The notes under the pieces were generated by a model, which worked only from the letters and a program-made list of their open reading frames with translations, was not told the origin of the DNA and did no database searches. The translations under genes were made by a program, and so were the position numbers. A DNA stretch of 64,000 bases, from NCBI RefSeq assembly GCF_963678975.1, contig NC_089274.1, positions 45,414,075-45,478,074 of the forward strand. Direction: 5' to 3'. Shown piece by piece: positions 10,886 through 25,159 of the stretch; position 1 is the first letter of the stretch, and every line of letters begins with the position of its first letter. The DNA is from Dysidea avara (Eukaryota; Porifera; Demospongiae; Dictyoceratida; Dysideidae).

Positions 10886-13800
10886 AAGAGAATTCAAGAG
10901 ATCAGCTAGAAACAAGTAACCTGTATAGAGATCAGCTACAAACAAGTCACCCTGTAGAGAGATCAGCCACAAGCAATTCACCCTGTAGAGAGATCAGCTA
11001 CCTTGTAGGGAATTCATGCAACTATAGAAAGAGATAATTCAGCTAGAAGAAATCACCTTGTAGAGTTCAGCTACAAAGAAACCACAATGTAGAGAGTTCA
11101 GCTACAAAGAAACCACCATGTAGAGAATTCGTTTACAAACAAGTCACCCTATAGAAAGATCAGCTAGAAGAAGTTACCTCGTAGAGAGTTCAGTTACAAA
11201 GAAACCACCATGTAGAGAATTCATTTACAAACTAGTGACCCTGTAGAGACATCAGCTAGAAGAAGTTACCTTGTAAAGAGTTCAGCTACATAGAAACCAT
11301 TCTGTAAAGAGCTCAGCTGTAAGCAAACCACCTGTACAGAATTCAGCTACAAACAAATCACCCTGTGTTGATAGTTCAGCTACAAAGAAACCATCATGTA
11401 GAGAGTTCAGCTACAAACAAATCTCCCTGTAGAGAGATCAGCTAGAAGAAGTTACATTGTAGAGAGTTCAGCTTCAAACAAATCACCCTGTAGAAAGATC
11501 AGCTACAAACAAATCTCCATGTAGAGAGATTAGCTAGAAGAAGTTACCTTGTAGAGAGTTCAGCTACAAAGAAACCATCATGTAGAGAGTTCAGCTACAA
11601 AAAAATCTCCCTGTAGAGAGATCAGCTAGAAGAAGTTACCTTGTAGAGAGTTCAGCTTCAAACAAATCACCCTGTAGAAAGATCAGCTAGAAGAGGTCAC
11701 CTTGTAGAGAGTTCAGTTACAAAAAAAACCACCATGTAGAGAGCTCAGCTACAAACTAGTGACCTTGTAGAGACTTCAGCTAGAAGAAGTTACCTTGTAG
11801 ATAGTTCAGCTACAAAGAAACCATTCTTTAAAGAGCTCAGCTGCAAACAAATCACCTGTAAAGAATTCAGCTACAAATAAATCACCCTGTAGAAAGATGA
11901 GCTAGAAAAAGTTACCTTGTAGAGAGTTCAGTTACAAAGAAACCACCATGTAGAGAATTCAGCTACAAACTAGTGACCCTGTAAAGACATCAGCTAGAAG
12001 AAGTTACCTTGAGAGAATTCAGCTACAAAGAAACCATTATTTAAAGAGCTCAGCTGCAAACAAATCACCTATATAGAATTCAGCCACAAACAAATCACCC
12101 TGTAGAGAGATCAGCTAGAAGAAGTTACCTTGTAGAGAGTTCAGCTACAAAGAAACCACCATGTAGAGAGTTCAGCTGCAAAGAAATCACCCTGTAGAAA
12201 ATTCTGCCACAAACAAATTGCCCTGTAGAAAGATCAGTTAGAAGAAGTTACCTTTTAGAGAGTTCAGCTACAAAGAAACCATTCTGTAAAGAGCTCAGCT
12301 GCTAACAAATCACCTGTACAGAATTCAGCTAAGAGAGATCAGCTAGAAGAAATTACTTTGTAGAGAGTTCAGCTACAAAGAAACCACCATGTAGAGAGTT
12401 CAGCTGCAAAGAAATCACCCTGTAGAAAATACAGCCACAAACAAATTGCCCTGTAGAAAGATCAGTTAGATGAAGTTACCTTTTAGAGAGTTCAGCTACA
12501 AAGAAACCACCCTGTAGAGAGATCAGCTAGAAGAAGTTACCTTGTAGATCGTTCAGCTACAAACAAATCACCCTGTAGAGAGATCAGCTAGAAGAAGTTA
12601 CCTTGTAGAGAGTTCAGCTACAAAGAAACCACCATGTAGAGAGTTCAGCTGCAAAGAAATCACCCTGTAGAAAATTCTGCCACAAACAAATTGCCCTGTA
12701 GAAAGATCAGTTAGAAGAAGTTACCTTTTAGAGAGTTCAGCTACAAAGAAACCATTCTGTAAAGAGCTCAGCTGCAAACAAATCACCTGTACAGAATTCA
12801 GCTACAAACAAATCACCCTGTAGAGAGATCAGCTAGAAGAAATTACCTTGTAGAGAGTGAAGCTACAAACAAATCACCCTATTGAAAAATCAGCTAGAAG
12901 AAGTCACCTTGTAGAAAGTTCAGTTACAAAGAAACCATTCTGTAAAGAGCTCAGCTGCAAACAAATCACCCTGTAGAGAGATCAGCTAGAAGAAGTTAAC
13001 TTGTAGAGAGTTCAGCTACAAAGAAACCATCATTTAGAAAGTTCAGCTTCAAACAAATCACCTGTAGAGAGTTCAGCTACAAACAAATCTCCCTGTAGAG
13101 AGATCAGCTAGAAGAAGTTACCTTGTAGAGAGTGAAGCTACAAACAAATCACCCTATTGAAAAATCAGCTAGAAGAAGTCACCTTGTAGAAAGTTCAGTT
13201 ACAAAGAAACCACCATGTAGAGAGTTCAGCTACAAACTAGCCACCTTGTAGAGACATCAGCTAGAAAAGTTACCTTGTAGAGAGTTCAGCTACAAAGAAA
13301 CCATTCTGTAAAGAGCTCAGCTGCAAACAAATCACCTGTACAGAATTCAGCTACAAACAAATCACCCTGTAGAGAGATCAGCTAGAAGAAGTTAACTTGT
13401 AGAGAGTTCAGCTACAAACTAGCCACCTTGTAGAGACATCAGCTAGAAAAGTTACCTTGTAGAGAGTTCAGCTACAAAGAAACTATTCTGTAAAGAGCTC
13501 AGCTGCAAACAAATCACTTGTACAGAATTCAGCTACAAACAAATCACCCTGTAGAGAGATCAGCTAGAAGAAATTACTTTGTAGAGAGTTCAGCTACAAA
13601 GAAACTACCATGTAGAGAGTTTAGCTGCAAAGAAATCACCCTGTATAAAATTCTGCCACAAACAAATTGCCCTGTAGAAAGATCAGTTAGAAGAAGTTAC
13701 CTTTTAGAGAGTTCAGCTACAAAGAAACCATTCTGTAAAGAGCTCAGCTGCAAACAAATCACCTGTACAGAATTCAGCTACAAACAAATCACCCTATAGA

Positions 13801-14969
13801 GAGATCAGCTAGAAGAAATTACCTTGTAGATAGTTCAGCTACAAACAAATCACCTTGTAGAAAGATCAGTTAGAAGAAGTTACCTTGTAGAGAGTTCAGC
13901 TACAAAGAAACTATTCTGCAAAGAGCTCAGCTGCAAACAAATCACCTGTACAGAATTCAGCTACAAACAAATCACCCTGTAGAGAGATCAACTAGAAGAA
14001 ATTATTTTGTAGAGAGTTCAGCTACAAAGAAACCACCATGTAGAGAGTTCAGCTGCAAAGAAATCACCCTGTATAAAATTCTGCCACAAACAAATTGCCC
14101 TGTAGAAAAATCAGTTAGAAGAAGTTACCTTTTAGAGAGTTCAGCTACAAAGAAACCATTCTGTAAAGAGCTCAGCTGCAAACAAATCACCTGTACAGAA
14201 TTCAGCTACAAACAAATCACCCTGTAGAGAGATCAGCTAGAAGAAATTATCTTGTAGATAGTTCAGCTACAAACAAATCACCCTGTAGAAAGATCAGTTA
14301 GGAGAAGTTACTTTGTAGAGAGTTCAGCTACAAAGAAACTATTCTGTAAAGAGCTCAGCTGCAAACAAATCACCTGTACAGAATTCAGCTACAAACAAAT
14401 CACCCTGTAGAGAGATCAGCTAGAAGAAATTACATTGTAGATAGTTCAGCTACAAACAAATCACCCTCTAGAGAGATCAGCTAGAAGAAGTTACCTTGTA
14501 GATAGTTCAGCTACAAACAAATCTCCCTGTAGAGAGATCAGCTAGAAGAAATTACCTTGTAGAGAGTTCAGCTACAAGGAAACCAAGCTCAGCTGCAACC
14601 AAATCAGCTGTACAGAATTCAGCCGCAAACAAATCACCCTGTAGAGAGATCAGCTAGAAGAAATTACCTTGTAGATAGTTCAGCTACAAACAAATCACCC
14701 TGTAGAAAGATCAGTTAGAAGAAGTTACTTTGTAGAGAGTTCAGCTACAAAGAAACCATTTTGTAAAGAGCTCAGCTGCAAACAAATCACCTGTACAGAA
14801 TTCAGCTACGAACAAATCACCCTGTAGAGAGATCAGCTAGAAGAATTTACCTTGTAGATAGTTCAGCTACAAACAAATCTCCCTGTAGAGAGATCAGCTA
14901 GAAGAAATTACCTTGTAGAGAGTTCAGCTACAAAGAAACCATCATGTAGAGAGTTCAGCTGCAAAGATA
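10886..14969 (+). repeat. 30/31-bp satellite with 122-bp higher-order unit (array 1)
   Basis: Every unit starts TGTA and has TCAGCT near its middle. Four subtypes alternate: A (30 bp, ATCAGCTAGAAGAAGTTACC), B (31 bp, TTCAGCTACAAAGAAACC), C (30 bp, GAGCTCAGCTGCAAAC) and D (31 bp, GAATTCAGCTACAAACAAAT). A-B-C-D sums to 122 bp and recurs many times, for example around 12780-12840, 13680-13800 and 14100-14240. Units are not multiples of three, so frames inside are accidental. Confidence 0.9.
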
Positions 14970-15248
14970 TCACCACTGCCCAAATTTCAAGGCAATAGCT
15001 CTTTCCAATCTGAAGTTATCAATTGTCAAAGTTGACAAATTGGATGTGTATGGAAGGCCCCTTTTCGCAAATCCGGTCACATGTGTATTATATATATAAT
15101 TTGTACATTTACTGATAAAATATTTAAATTACATCTACTTCATCTTTTCTTCTTCCTGTAGTAAAGAAAAAAAACATAGGTTAAAAAAGTCCCAAAGCTG
15201 GCCTATGGGCCGGCTTTGGGGTATACAAATACAAAAAGAAATGAAATC

Positions 15249-15563
15249 TAATCCAAAACAGCCAAGCTGTAAAAAAAGTGTGCGGCCCTCAGAAAGGCTA
15301 TGGTGAAAAAAGATGTGAAATCCAAGGTGGCGGCCAAGAAATGGCTGTGATGGTAGGTTAATGGTAAAAATTTTAATAACGACAATTCAGGTGAATTTTT
15401 GTGCCGCTTCACAAAATTTACCTGAATTGTCATTATTGAAATTTTTACCATTAACCTACCATCACAGCCATTTCTTGGCCGCCACCTTGGATTTCACATC
15501 TTTTTTCACCATAGCCTTTCTGAGGGCCGCACACTTTTTTTACAGCTTGGCTGTTTTGGATTA
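15249..15563. mobile_element. Near-perfect palindromic MITE (copy 2 of its family)
   Basis: Arms 15249-15395 and 15418-15563 are near-exact reverse complements around a ~22-nt centre (TGTGCCGCTTCAC), starting AATCCAAAACAGCC and ending GGCTGTTTTGGATT. Because of the symmetry both strands carry the same 67-codon frame, which is not a gene. Flanking sequence (15181-15248) recurs before the copy at 56397. Confidence 0.9.
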
Positions 15564-16854
15564 GATATTCATATACAATTACAATAATTTGTAAGCAAAT
15601 TGGTCTCACTAAGGGTAGCTACATCCAACTACTGTATTAGTTGCCCACAGTGTTTCTATTACTAAATAGGTTGGCATTTTGGGATGCAATATACACTGAC
15701 AGGACTTCATAGTGGGTGGCATTTGTAAGGCACAAAATCTTACCACCACCATTTGCATGGTGATATCGTGTATCTGGTAATGGTTTATAGCATTTATGTA
15801 CACATGTACACAGAACACAAATATACTCACTAGTGTACACTTGTGCATGCATGCAGGCATATAGTCCAGGTAAACCTGATCTTATTTTATCTATTAAATG
15901 TGGTAACCTATATGTCACATATCAGAGTAACAGTGTATAGACTTGCTGTCACAATAAACCCTTGTATACTGCTGGTGTGGTTAAGCAAGGAGAATAAATA
16001 AAATGTTGATATCAAAATACTATGCTGCACAGTTACATACAGTAAGTAATAGCAGAAATAATAAAACATGGAGTGTGTCATGTGAAGAGTAATCCATGTG
16101 AAGGTGACAAACAAGTATTTAAGTTTACATGCCATTGAAATTGATTGGATATATTTTTCTTGTCACAGCAAACAAGGATGATAGTGAGGTAATCTCTGCC
16201 ATTAAACGACCATCACCTTGACTGCATGGCTCCAAGTTTCTCATACCTAATGTTTGTTTGACCTGGACAGAACTGAACTAATAAATGTTTGTTTTGTTTT
16301 GTGCTTTGTGATAAAGTTTATTACCATCTGTACTACTTGTGATGTATGACTTTATGTTAAAAACATTAATAAAACATTAATCAATATAGACATGGCTACT
16401 ATTAAAGTGTGTATATAAACTGGCTAGTGTCTATAATATGTGTATCTGTCTGCTGTACTGTGTACACTACACCACTGAGAACTACAATAATTCACAATAT
16501 TGGCATGTAACCAGCTCATATATAATTGTATAAGTGTAATACTAGCCTCTAACATATCATGTAGCTCCTTGTAATATAGTATATATATATTCATGTAACA
16601 TTTTGTATATATGTATCCATTGTTTAGAGATGAGAGTTCATGGGCTACACCCAATGACAACATGTAGCACTAAAGCCACGATAACTAGTTAAATTTAATA
16701 ATCTCTAGCCAAAATACACTTCAAGTATTAACAACATGACAAAGTCTTTCAAGAATGATATTATTAAATATTGGTCTAGATTAAATTGATCTGATGTGGT
16801 CTGATGGTACTCATGCAGGTCACGGTATAAGGGTGTGGAATGCATTACATGTTA
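15564..16854. other. Intergenic between satellite elements 1 and 2
   Basis: AT-rich, several short frames on the minus strand without domains or splice partners. No gene supported. Confidence 0.5.
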
Positions 16855-19800
16855 ATCAAGACACACGGTAGTGTGTCGTGCGGCCCAAGAAGCCGGCGCG
16901 TAACACCCGTGAGTATATTGACAGGAAGAAAGAAAACGCAATTTTCGCACCTCCGTAGCTCTGTGCTTCCTTGATGAAACAAGACGATTTTTGCTGTGGA
17001 TATGCCCCCCAACTGCAGCACTCCACATTCCAAATTTGAGCGAAATCGCTTCGCGCGTTTCCGAGATATGCGACTTCAAAAATTGGCTCAGTTTCTTCGT
17101 TTTTTTCTTCTTCTTATTTTTCTTTTTCTTGTCGCACACTTACAAAAACTGCTATAAAACTCGCACGCCATATCCGATTGCCTTAAAATTTGGCACACAG
17201 AAGGGGGATATAAAGGCGCATCTCGGTACCAACTTTGGCTGGAATACGACAAACAGACAAAGAGTTATGAGCGATTATTCACGAAAATTAACACCAATAT
17301 GTTGTCACGCCTACAGGATAAACCGCGTATGGAAAGAAGCTGAAAATCGGTGGGTGAATAGGTTAACTATTGAACCTCAAACCTTTTGTGGTTTGAAAGA
17401 AATCGAGCTAAAAACCAGGAAGATACAACGAAAAAACCAACAGTGTGTAACAATTACGCAATCGAGATTAGCTAATAAAAAACGACTGCTTGCCACGCCT
17501 ACCAGGTAAACCGCTTGGGGTAATGCTTTGAAAATCGCTGTACAGATGGAGTTATCATCTTAGAAAGGCTCTTCAATGGTGTAGAAGAATCAGACTTAAA
17601 ACCACGGAGTTATAACACGAAATCCAACTTAGTGTAGCAAGTGCGAGATCGAGATACTCTAATAGAGCAGTCATCCTAATAGAGCAGTCATCCTAATAGA
17701 GCAGTCACCCGAAGAGAATTCAAGAGATCAGCTAGAAACAAGTAACCTGTATAGAGATCAGCTACAAACAAGCCACCCTGTAGAGAGATCAGCCACAAAC
17801 AATTCACCCTGTAGAGAGATCAGCTAGAAGAAGTTACCTTGTAGGGAATTCATGCAACTATAGAAAGAGATAATTCAGCTAGAAGAAATCACCTTGTAGA
17901 GTTCAGCTACAAAGAAACCACAATGTAGAGAGTTCAGATACAAAGAAACCACCATGTATAGAATTCGTTTACAAACAAGTCACCCTATAGAAAGATCAGC
18001 TAGAAGAAGTTGCCTCGTAGAGAGTTCAATTACAAAGAAACCACCATGTAGAGAATTCATTTACAAACTAGTGACCATGTAGAGACATCAGCTAGAAGAA
18101 GTTACCTTGTAAAGAGTTCAGCTACATAGAAACCATTCTGTAAAGAGCTCAGCTGCAAACAAATCACCTGTACAGAATTCAGCTACAAACAAATCACCCT
18201 GTAGAGAGATCAGCTAGAAGAAGTTACCTTGTTGATAGTTCAGCTACAAAGAAACCATCATGTAGAGAGTTCAGCTACAAACAAATCTCCCTGTAGAGAG
18301 ATCAGCTAGAAGAAGTTACATTGTAGAGAGTTCAGCTTCAAACAAATCACCCTGTAGAAAGATCAGCTACAAACAAATCTCCATGTAGAGAGATTAGCTA
18401 GAAGTTACCTTGTAGAGAGTTCAGCTACAAAGAAACCATCATGTAGAGAGTTCAGCTACAAACAAATCTCCCTGTAGAGAGATCAGCTAGAAGAAGTTAC
18501 CTTGTAGAGAGTTCAGTTTCAAACAAATCACCCTGTAGAAAGATCAGCTAGAAGAGGTCACCTTGTAGAGAGTTCAGTTACAAAAAAAACCACCATGTAG
18601 AGAGCTCAGCTACAAACTAGTGACCTTGTAGAGACTTCAGCTAGAAGAAGTTACCTTGTAGATAGTTCAGCTACAAAGAAACCATTCTTTAAAGAGCTCA
18701 GCTGCAAACAAATCACCTGTAAAGAATTCAGCTACAAATAAATCACCCTGTAGAAAGATGAGCTAGAAAAAGTTACCTTGTAGAGAGTTCAGTTACAAAG
18801 AAACCACCATGTAGAGAATTCAGCTACAAACTAGTGACCCTGTAAAGACATCAGCTAGAAGAAGTTACCTTGAGAGAGTTCAGCTACAAAGAAACCATTA
18901 TTTAAAGAGCTCAGCTACAAACAAATCACCTATATAGAATTCAGCTACAAACAAATCACCATGTAGAGAGATCAGCTAGAAGAAGTTAACTTGTAGAGAG
19001 TTCAGCTACAAACAAATCACCCTGTATAGAGATCAGCTAGAAGAAGTCACCTTGTAGAGAGTTCAGCTACAAAGAAACCACCATGTAGAGAGTTCAGCTG
19101 CAAAGAAATCACCCTGTATAAAATTCTGCCACGAACAAATTGCCCTGTAGAAAGATCAGTTAGAAGAAGTTACCTTGTAGAGAGTTCAGCTACAAAGAAA
19201 CCATTCTGTAAAGAGCTCAGCTGCAAACAAATCACCTGTACAGAATTCAGCTACAAACAAATCACCCTGTAGAGAGATCAACTAGAAGAAATTACTTTGT
19301 AGAGAGTTCAGCTACAAAGAAACCACCATGTAGAGAGTTCAGCTGCAAACAAATCACCCTGTAGAAAATACAGCCACAAACAAATTGCCCTGTGGAAAGA
19401 TCAGTTAGATGAAGTTACCTTTTAGAGAGTTCAGCTACAAAGAAACCACCCTGTATAGAGATCAGCTAGAAGAAGTTACCTTGTAGAGAGTTCAGCTACA
19501 AAGAAACCACCATGTAGAGAGTTCAGCTGCAAAGAAATCACCCTGTAGAAAATTCTGCCACAAACAAATTGCCCTGTAGAAAGATCAGTTAGAAGAAGTT
19601 ACCTTTTAGAGAGTTCAGCTACAAAGAAACCATTCTGTAAAGAGCTCAGCTGCAAACAAATCACCTGTACAGAATTCAGCTACAAACAAATCACCCTGTA
19701 GAGAGATCAGCTAGAAGAAATTACCTTGTAGAGAGTGAAGCTACAAACAAATCACCCTATTGAAAAATCAGCTTGTAGAAGTCACCTTGTAGGAAGTTCA

Positions 19801-21383
19801 GTTACAAAGAAACCATTCTGTAAAGAGCTCAGCTGCAAACAAATCACCCTGTAGAGAGATCAGCTAGAAGAAGTTAACTTGTAGAGAGTTCAGCTACAAA
19901 GAAACCATCATTTAGAAAGTTCAGCTTCAAACAAATCACCTGTAGAGAGTTCAGCTACAAACAAATCTCCCTGTAGAGAGATCAGCTAGAAGAAGTTACC
20001 TTGTAGAGAGTTCAGCTACAAACAAATCACCCTATTGAAAAATCAGCTAGAAGAAGTTACCTTGTAGAGAGTTCAGCTACAAACAAATCACCCTATTGAA
20101 AAATCAGCTAGAAGAAGTCACCTTGTAGAAAGTTCAGTTACAAAGAAACCACCATGTAGAGAGTTCAGCTACAAACTAGCCACCTTGTAGAGACATCAGC
20201 TAGAAAAGTTACCTTGTAGAGAATTCAGCTACAAAGAAACCATTCTGTAAAGAGCTCAGCTGCAAACAAATCACCTGTACAGAATTCAGCTACAAACAAA
20301 TCACCCTGTAGAGAGATCAGCTAGAAGAAGTTAACTTGTAGAGAGTTCAGCTACAAAGAAACCATCATTTAGAAAGTTCAGCTTCAAACAAATCACCTGT
20401 AGAGAGTTCAGCTACAAACAAATCTCCCTGTTGAGAGATCAGCTAGAAGAAGTTACCTTGTAGAGAGTGAAGCTACAAACAAATCACCCTATTGAAAAAT
20501 CAGCTAGAAGAAGTCACCTTGTAGAAAGTTCAGTTACAAAGAAACCACCATGTAGAGAGTTCAGCTACAAACTAGCCACCTTGTAGAGACATCAGCTAGA
20601 AAAGTTACCTTGTAGAGAGTTCAGCTACAAAGAAACTATTCTGTAAAGAGCTCAGCTGCAAACAAATCACCTGTACAGAATTCAGCTACAAACAAATCAC
20701 CCTGTAGAGAGATCAGCTAGAAGAAATTACTTTGTAGAGAGTTCAGCTACAAAGAAACCACCATGTAGAGAGTTCAGCTGCAAAGAAATCACCCTGTATA
20801 AAATTCTGCCACAAACAAATTGCCCTGTAGAAAGATCAGTTAGAAGAAGTTACCTTTTAGAGAGTTCAGCTACAAAGAAACCATTCTGTAAAGAGCTCAG
20901 CTGCAAACAAATCACCTGTACAGAATTCAGCTACAAACAAATCACCCTGTAGAGAGATCAGCTAGAAGAAATTACCTTGTAGATAGTTCAGCTACAAACA
21001 AATCACCCTGTAGAAAGATCAGTTAGAAGAAGTTATTTTGTAGAGAGTTCAGCTACAAAGAAACCATTCTGTAAAGAGCTCAGCTGCAAACAAATCACCT
21101 GTACAGAATTCAGCTACAAACAAATCACCCTGTAGAGAGATCAGCTAGAAGAAATTACATTGTAGATAGTTCAGCTACAAACAAATCACCCTGTAGAAAG
21201 ATCAGTTAGAAGAAGTTACTTTGTAGAGAGTTCAGCTACAAAGAAACCATTTTGTAAAGAGCTCAGCTGCAAACAAATCACCTGTACAGAATTCAGCTAC
21301 AAACAAATTACCCTGTAGAGAGATCAGCTAGAAGAAGTTACCTTGTAGATAGTTCAGCTACAAACAAATCTCCCTGTAGAGAG
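16855..21383 (+). mobile_element. Satellite-bearing element, copy 2 (cut by gap)
   Basis: Nearly identical to copy 1 in head (16855-17650), motif bridge (17651-17710) and satellite (from ~17715). It ends in the N run at a point matching copy 1 near 14890, so only about 200 bp of its 3' end is missing. The closeness of head sequences indicates recent movement or duplication. Confidence 0.8.
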
Positions 21384-21583
21384 NNNNNNNNNNNNNNNNN
21401 NNNNNNNNNNNNNNNNNNNNNNNNNNNNNNNNNNNNNNNNNNNNNNNNNNNNNNNNNNNNNNNNNNNNNNNNNNNNNNNNNNNNNNNNNNNNNNNNNNNN
21501 NNNNNNNNNNNNNNNNNNNNNNNNNNNNNNNNNNNNNNNNNNNNNNNNNNNNNNNNNNNNNNNNNNNNNNNNNNNNNNNNNNN
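21384..21583. other. Assembly gap of 200 N
   Basis: Exactly 200 unknown bases between two oppositely oriented satellite arrays. The round number suggests a scaffolding placeholder, so the true distance is unknown. Confidence 0.95.
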
Positions 21584-24500
21584 GCTGAACTATCTACAAG
21601 GTAACTTCTTCTAGCTGATCTCTCTACAGGGTGATTTGTTCGTAGCTGAATTCTGTACAGGTGATTTGTTTGCAGCTGAGCTCTTTACAAAATGGTTTCT
21701 TTGTAGCTGAACTCTCTACAAAGTAACTTCTTCTAACTGATCTTTCTACAGGGTGATTTGTTTGTAGCTGAACTATCTACAAGGTAATTTCTTCTAGCTG
21801 ATCTCTCTACAGGGTGATTTGTTTGTAGTTGAATTCTTTACAGGTGATTTGTTTGCAACTGAGCTCTTTACAGAATGGTTTCTTTGTAGCTGAACTCTCT
21901 ACAAGGTAATTTCTTCTAGCTGATCTCTCTACAGGGAGATTTGTTTGTAGCTGAACTATCTACAAGGTAACTTCTTCTAGCTGATCTCTCTACAGGATGA
22001 TTTGTTCGTAGCTGAATTCTGTACAGGTGATTTGTTTGCAGCTGAGCTCTTTACAGAATGGTTTCTTTGTAGCTGAACTCTCTACAAGGTAACTTTTCTA
22101 GCTGATGTCTCTACAAGGTGATTTGTTTGTAGCTGAACTCTCTACATGGTGGTTTCTTTGTAACTGAACTTTCTACAAGGTGACTTCTTCTAGCTGATCT
22201 TTCAATAGGGTGATTTGTTTGTAGCTGCACTCTCTACAAGGTAACTTCTTCTAGCTGATCTCTCTACAGGGAGATTTGTTTGTAGCTGAACTATCTACAA
22301 GGTAATTTCTTCTAGCTGATCTCTCTACAGGGTGATTTGTTTGTAGCTGAATTCTGTACAGGTGATTTGTTTGCAGCTGAGCTCTTTACAGAATGGTTTC
22401 TTGGTAGCTGAACTCTCTACAAGGTAACTTTTCTAGCTGATGTCTCTACAAGGTGATTTGTTTGTAGCTGAACTCTCTACATGGTGGTTTCTTTGTAACT
22501 GAACTTTCTACAAGGTGACTTCTTCTAGCTGATCTTTCAATAGGGTGATTTGTTTGTAGCTGCACTCTCTACAAGGTAACTTCTTCTAGCTGATCTCTCT
22601 ACAGGGAGATTTGTTTGTAGCTGAACTATCTACAAGGTAATTTCTTCTAGCTGATCTCTCTACAGGGTGATTTGTTTGTAGCTGAATTCTGTACAGGTGA
22701 TTTGTTTGCAGCTGAGCTCTTTACAGAATGGTTTCTTTGTAGCTGAACTCTCTAAAAGGTAACTTTTCTAGCTGATGTCTCTACAAGGTGGCTAGTTTGT
22801 AGCTGAACTCTCTACATGGTGGTTTCTTTGTAACTGAATTTTCTACAAAGTGACTTCTTCTAGCTGATTTTTCAATAGGGTGATTTGTTTGTAGCTCCAC
22901 TCTCTACAAGGTAACTTCTTCTAGCTGATCTCTCAACAGGGAGATTTGTTTGTAGCTGAACTCTCTACAGGTGATTTGTTTGAAGCTGAACTTTCTAAAT
23001 GATGGTTTCTTTGTAGCTGAACTCTCTACAAGTTAACTTCTTCTAGCTGATCTCTCTACAGGGTGATTTGTTTGTAGCTGAATTCTGTACAGGTGATTTG
23101 TTTGCAGCTGAGCTCTTTACAGAATGGTTTCTTTGTAACTGAACTTTCTACAAGGTGACTTCTACAAGCTGATTTTTCAATAGGGTGATTTGTTTGTAGC
23201 TTCACTCTCTACAAGGTAATTTCTTCTAGCTGATCTCTCTACAGGGTGATTTGTTTGTAGCTGAATTCTGTACAGGTGATTTGTTTGCAGCTGAGCTCTT
23301 TACAGAATGGTTTCTTTGTAACTGAACTTTCTACAAGGTGACTTCTACAAGCTGATTTTTCAATAGGGTGATTTGTTTGTAGCTTCACTCTCTACAAGGT
23401 AATTTCTTCTAGCTGATCTCTCTACAGGGTGATTTGTTTGTAGCTGAATTCTGTACAGGTGATTTGTTTGCAGCTGAGCTCTTTACAGAATGGTTTCTTT
23501 GTAGCTGAACTCTCTAAAAGGTAACTTCTTCTAACTGATCTCTCTACACAGGGCAATTTGTTTGTGGCAGAATTTTCTACAGGGTGATTTCTTTGCAGCT
23601 GAACTCTCTACATGGTGGTTTCTTTGTAGCTGAACTCTCTACAAGGTAACTTCTTCTAGCTGATCTCTCTACAGGGTGATTTGTTTGTAGCTGAACGATC
23701 TACAAGGTAACTTCTAGCTGATCTCTCTACAGGGTGGTTTCTTTATAGCTGAACTCTCTAAAAGGTAACTTCATCTAACTGATCTTTCTACAGGGCAATT
23801 TGTTTGTGGCTGTATTTTCTACAGGGTGATTTGTTTGCAGCTGAACTCTCTACATGGTGGTTTCTTTGTAGCTGAACTCTCTACAAAGTAATTTCTTCTA
23901 GTTGATCTCTCTACAGGGTGATTTGTTTGTAGCTGAATTCTGTACAGGTGATTTGTTTGCAGCTGAGCTCTTTACAGAATGGTTTCTTTGTAGCTGAACT
24001 CTCTACAAGGTAACTTCTTCTAACTGATCTTTCTACAGGGAAATTTGTTCGTGGCAGAATTTTATACAGGGTGATTTCTTTGCAGCTGAACTCTCTACAT
24101 AGTGGTTTCTTTGTAGCTGAACTCTCTACAAGGTAACTTCTTCTAGCTGATCTCTATACAGGGTGATTTGTTTGTAGCTGAACTCTCTACAAGTTAACTT
24201 CTTCTAGCTGATCTCTCTACATGGTGATTTGTTTGTAGCTGAATTCTATATAGGTGATTTGTTTGCAGCTGAGCTCTTTAAATAATGGTTTCTTTGCAGC
24301 TGAACTCTCTCAAGGTAACTTCTTCTAGCTGATGTCTTTACAGGGTCACTAGTTTGTAGCTGAATTCTCTACATGGTGGTTTCTTTGTAACTGAACTCTC
24401 TACAAGGTAACTTTTTCTAGCTCATCTTTCTACAGGGTGATTTATTTGTAGCTGAATTCTTTACAGGTGATTTGTTTGCAGCTGAGCTCTTTAAAGAATG

Positions 24501-25159
24501 GTTTCTTTGTAGCTGAACTATCTACAAGGTAACTTCTTCTAGCTGAAGTCTCTACAAGGTCACTAATTTGTAGCTGAGCTCTCTACATGGTGGTTTTTTT
24601 GTAACTGAACTCTCTACAAGGTGACCTCTTCTAGCTGATCTTTCTACAGGGTGATTTGTTTGAAGCTGAACTCTCTACAAGGTAACTTCTTCTAGCTGAT
24701 CTCTCTACAGGGAGATTTGTTTGTAGCTGAACTCTCTACATGATGGTTTCTTTGTAGCTGAACTCTCTACAAGGTAACTTCTAGCTAATCTCTCTACAGG
24801 GAGATTTGTTTGTAGCTGATCTTTCTACAGGGTGATTTGTTTGAAGCTGAACTCTCTACAAGGTAACTTCTTCTAGCTGATCTCTCTACAGGGAGATTTG
24901 TTTGTAGCTGAACTCTCTACATGATGGTTTCTTTGTAGCTGAACTATCAACAAGGTAACTTCTTCTAGCTGATCTCTCTACAGGGTGATTTGTTTGTAGC
25001 TGAATTCTGTACAGGTGATTTGTTTGCAGCTGAGCTCTTTACAGAATGGTTTCTATGTAGCTGAACTCTTTACAAGGTAACTTCTTCTAGCTGATGTCTC
25101 TACATGGTCACTAGTTTGTAAATGAATTCTCTACATGGCAGTTTCTTTGTAACTGAACT

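Larger units (their letters stand above)
10038..15090 (+). mobile_element. Satellite-bearing element, copy 1
   Basis: Starts A|TCAAGACACACGG, where a GACACAC-GGTA-GTGTGTC hairpin sits 3 nt inside the end. It has a ~780-bp non-coding head (10038-10824), a bridge of CTAATAGAGCAGTCA repeats (10825-10882), a long 30/31-bp satellite (10886-14969), and a short unique tail to about 15090. Head (10360-10376) and tail (14980-14996) share an inverted ATTGCCTTGAAATTTGG. The same head follows an A in copies 2 and 3. A TC start after A, a terminal hairpin and internal tandem repeats recall rolling-circle Helitron/Helentron relatives, but no Rep/helicase and no clear CTRR end is visible, so that class is only a hypothesis. 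The right boundary is approximate. Confidence 0.7.

Noticed and set aside
13518-13799. Repetitive 93-codon frame inside the satellite
   Set aside because: 122-bp and 30/31-bp periods shift frame; it is a by-product of the array.
15248-15564. Identical 67-codon frames on opposite strands
   Set aside because: A consequence of the palindromic MITE, not two genes.
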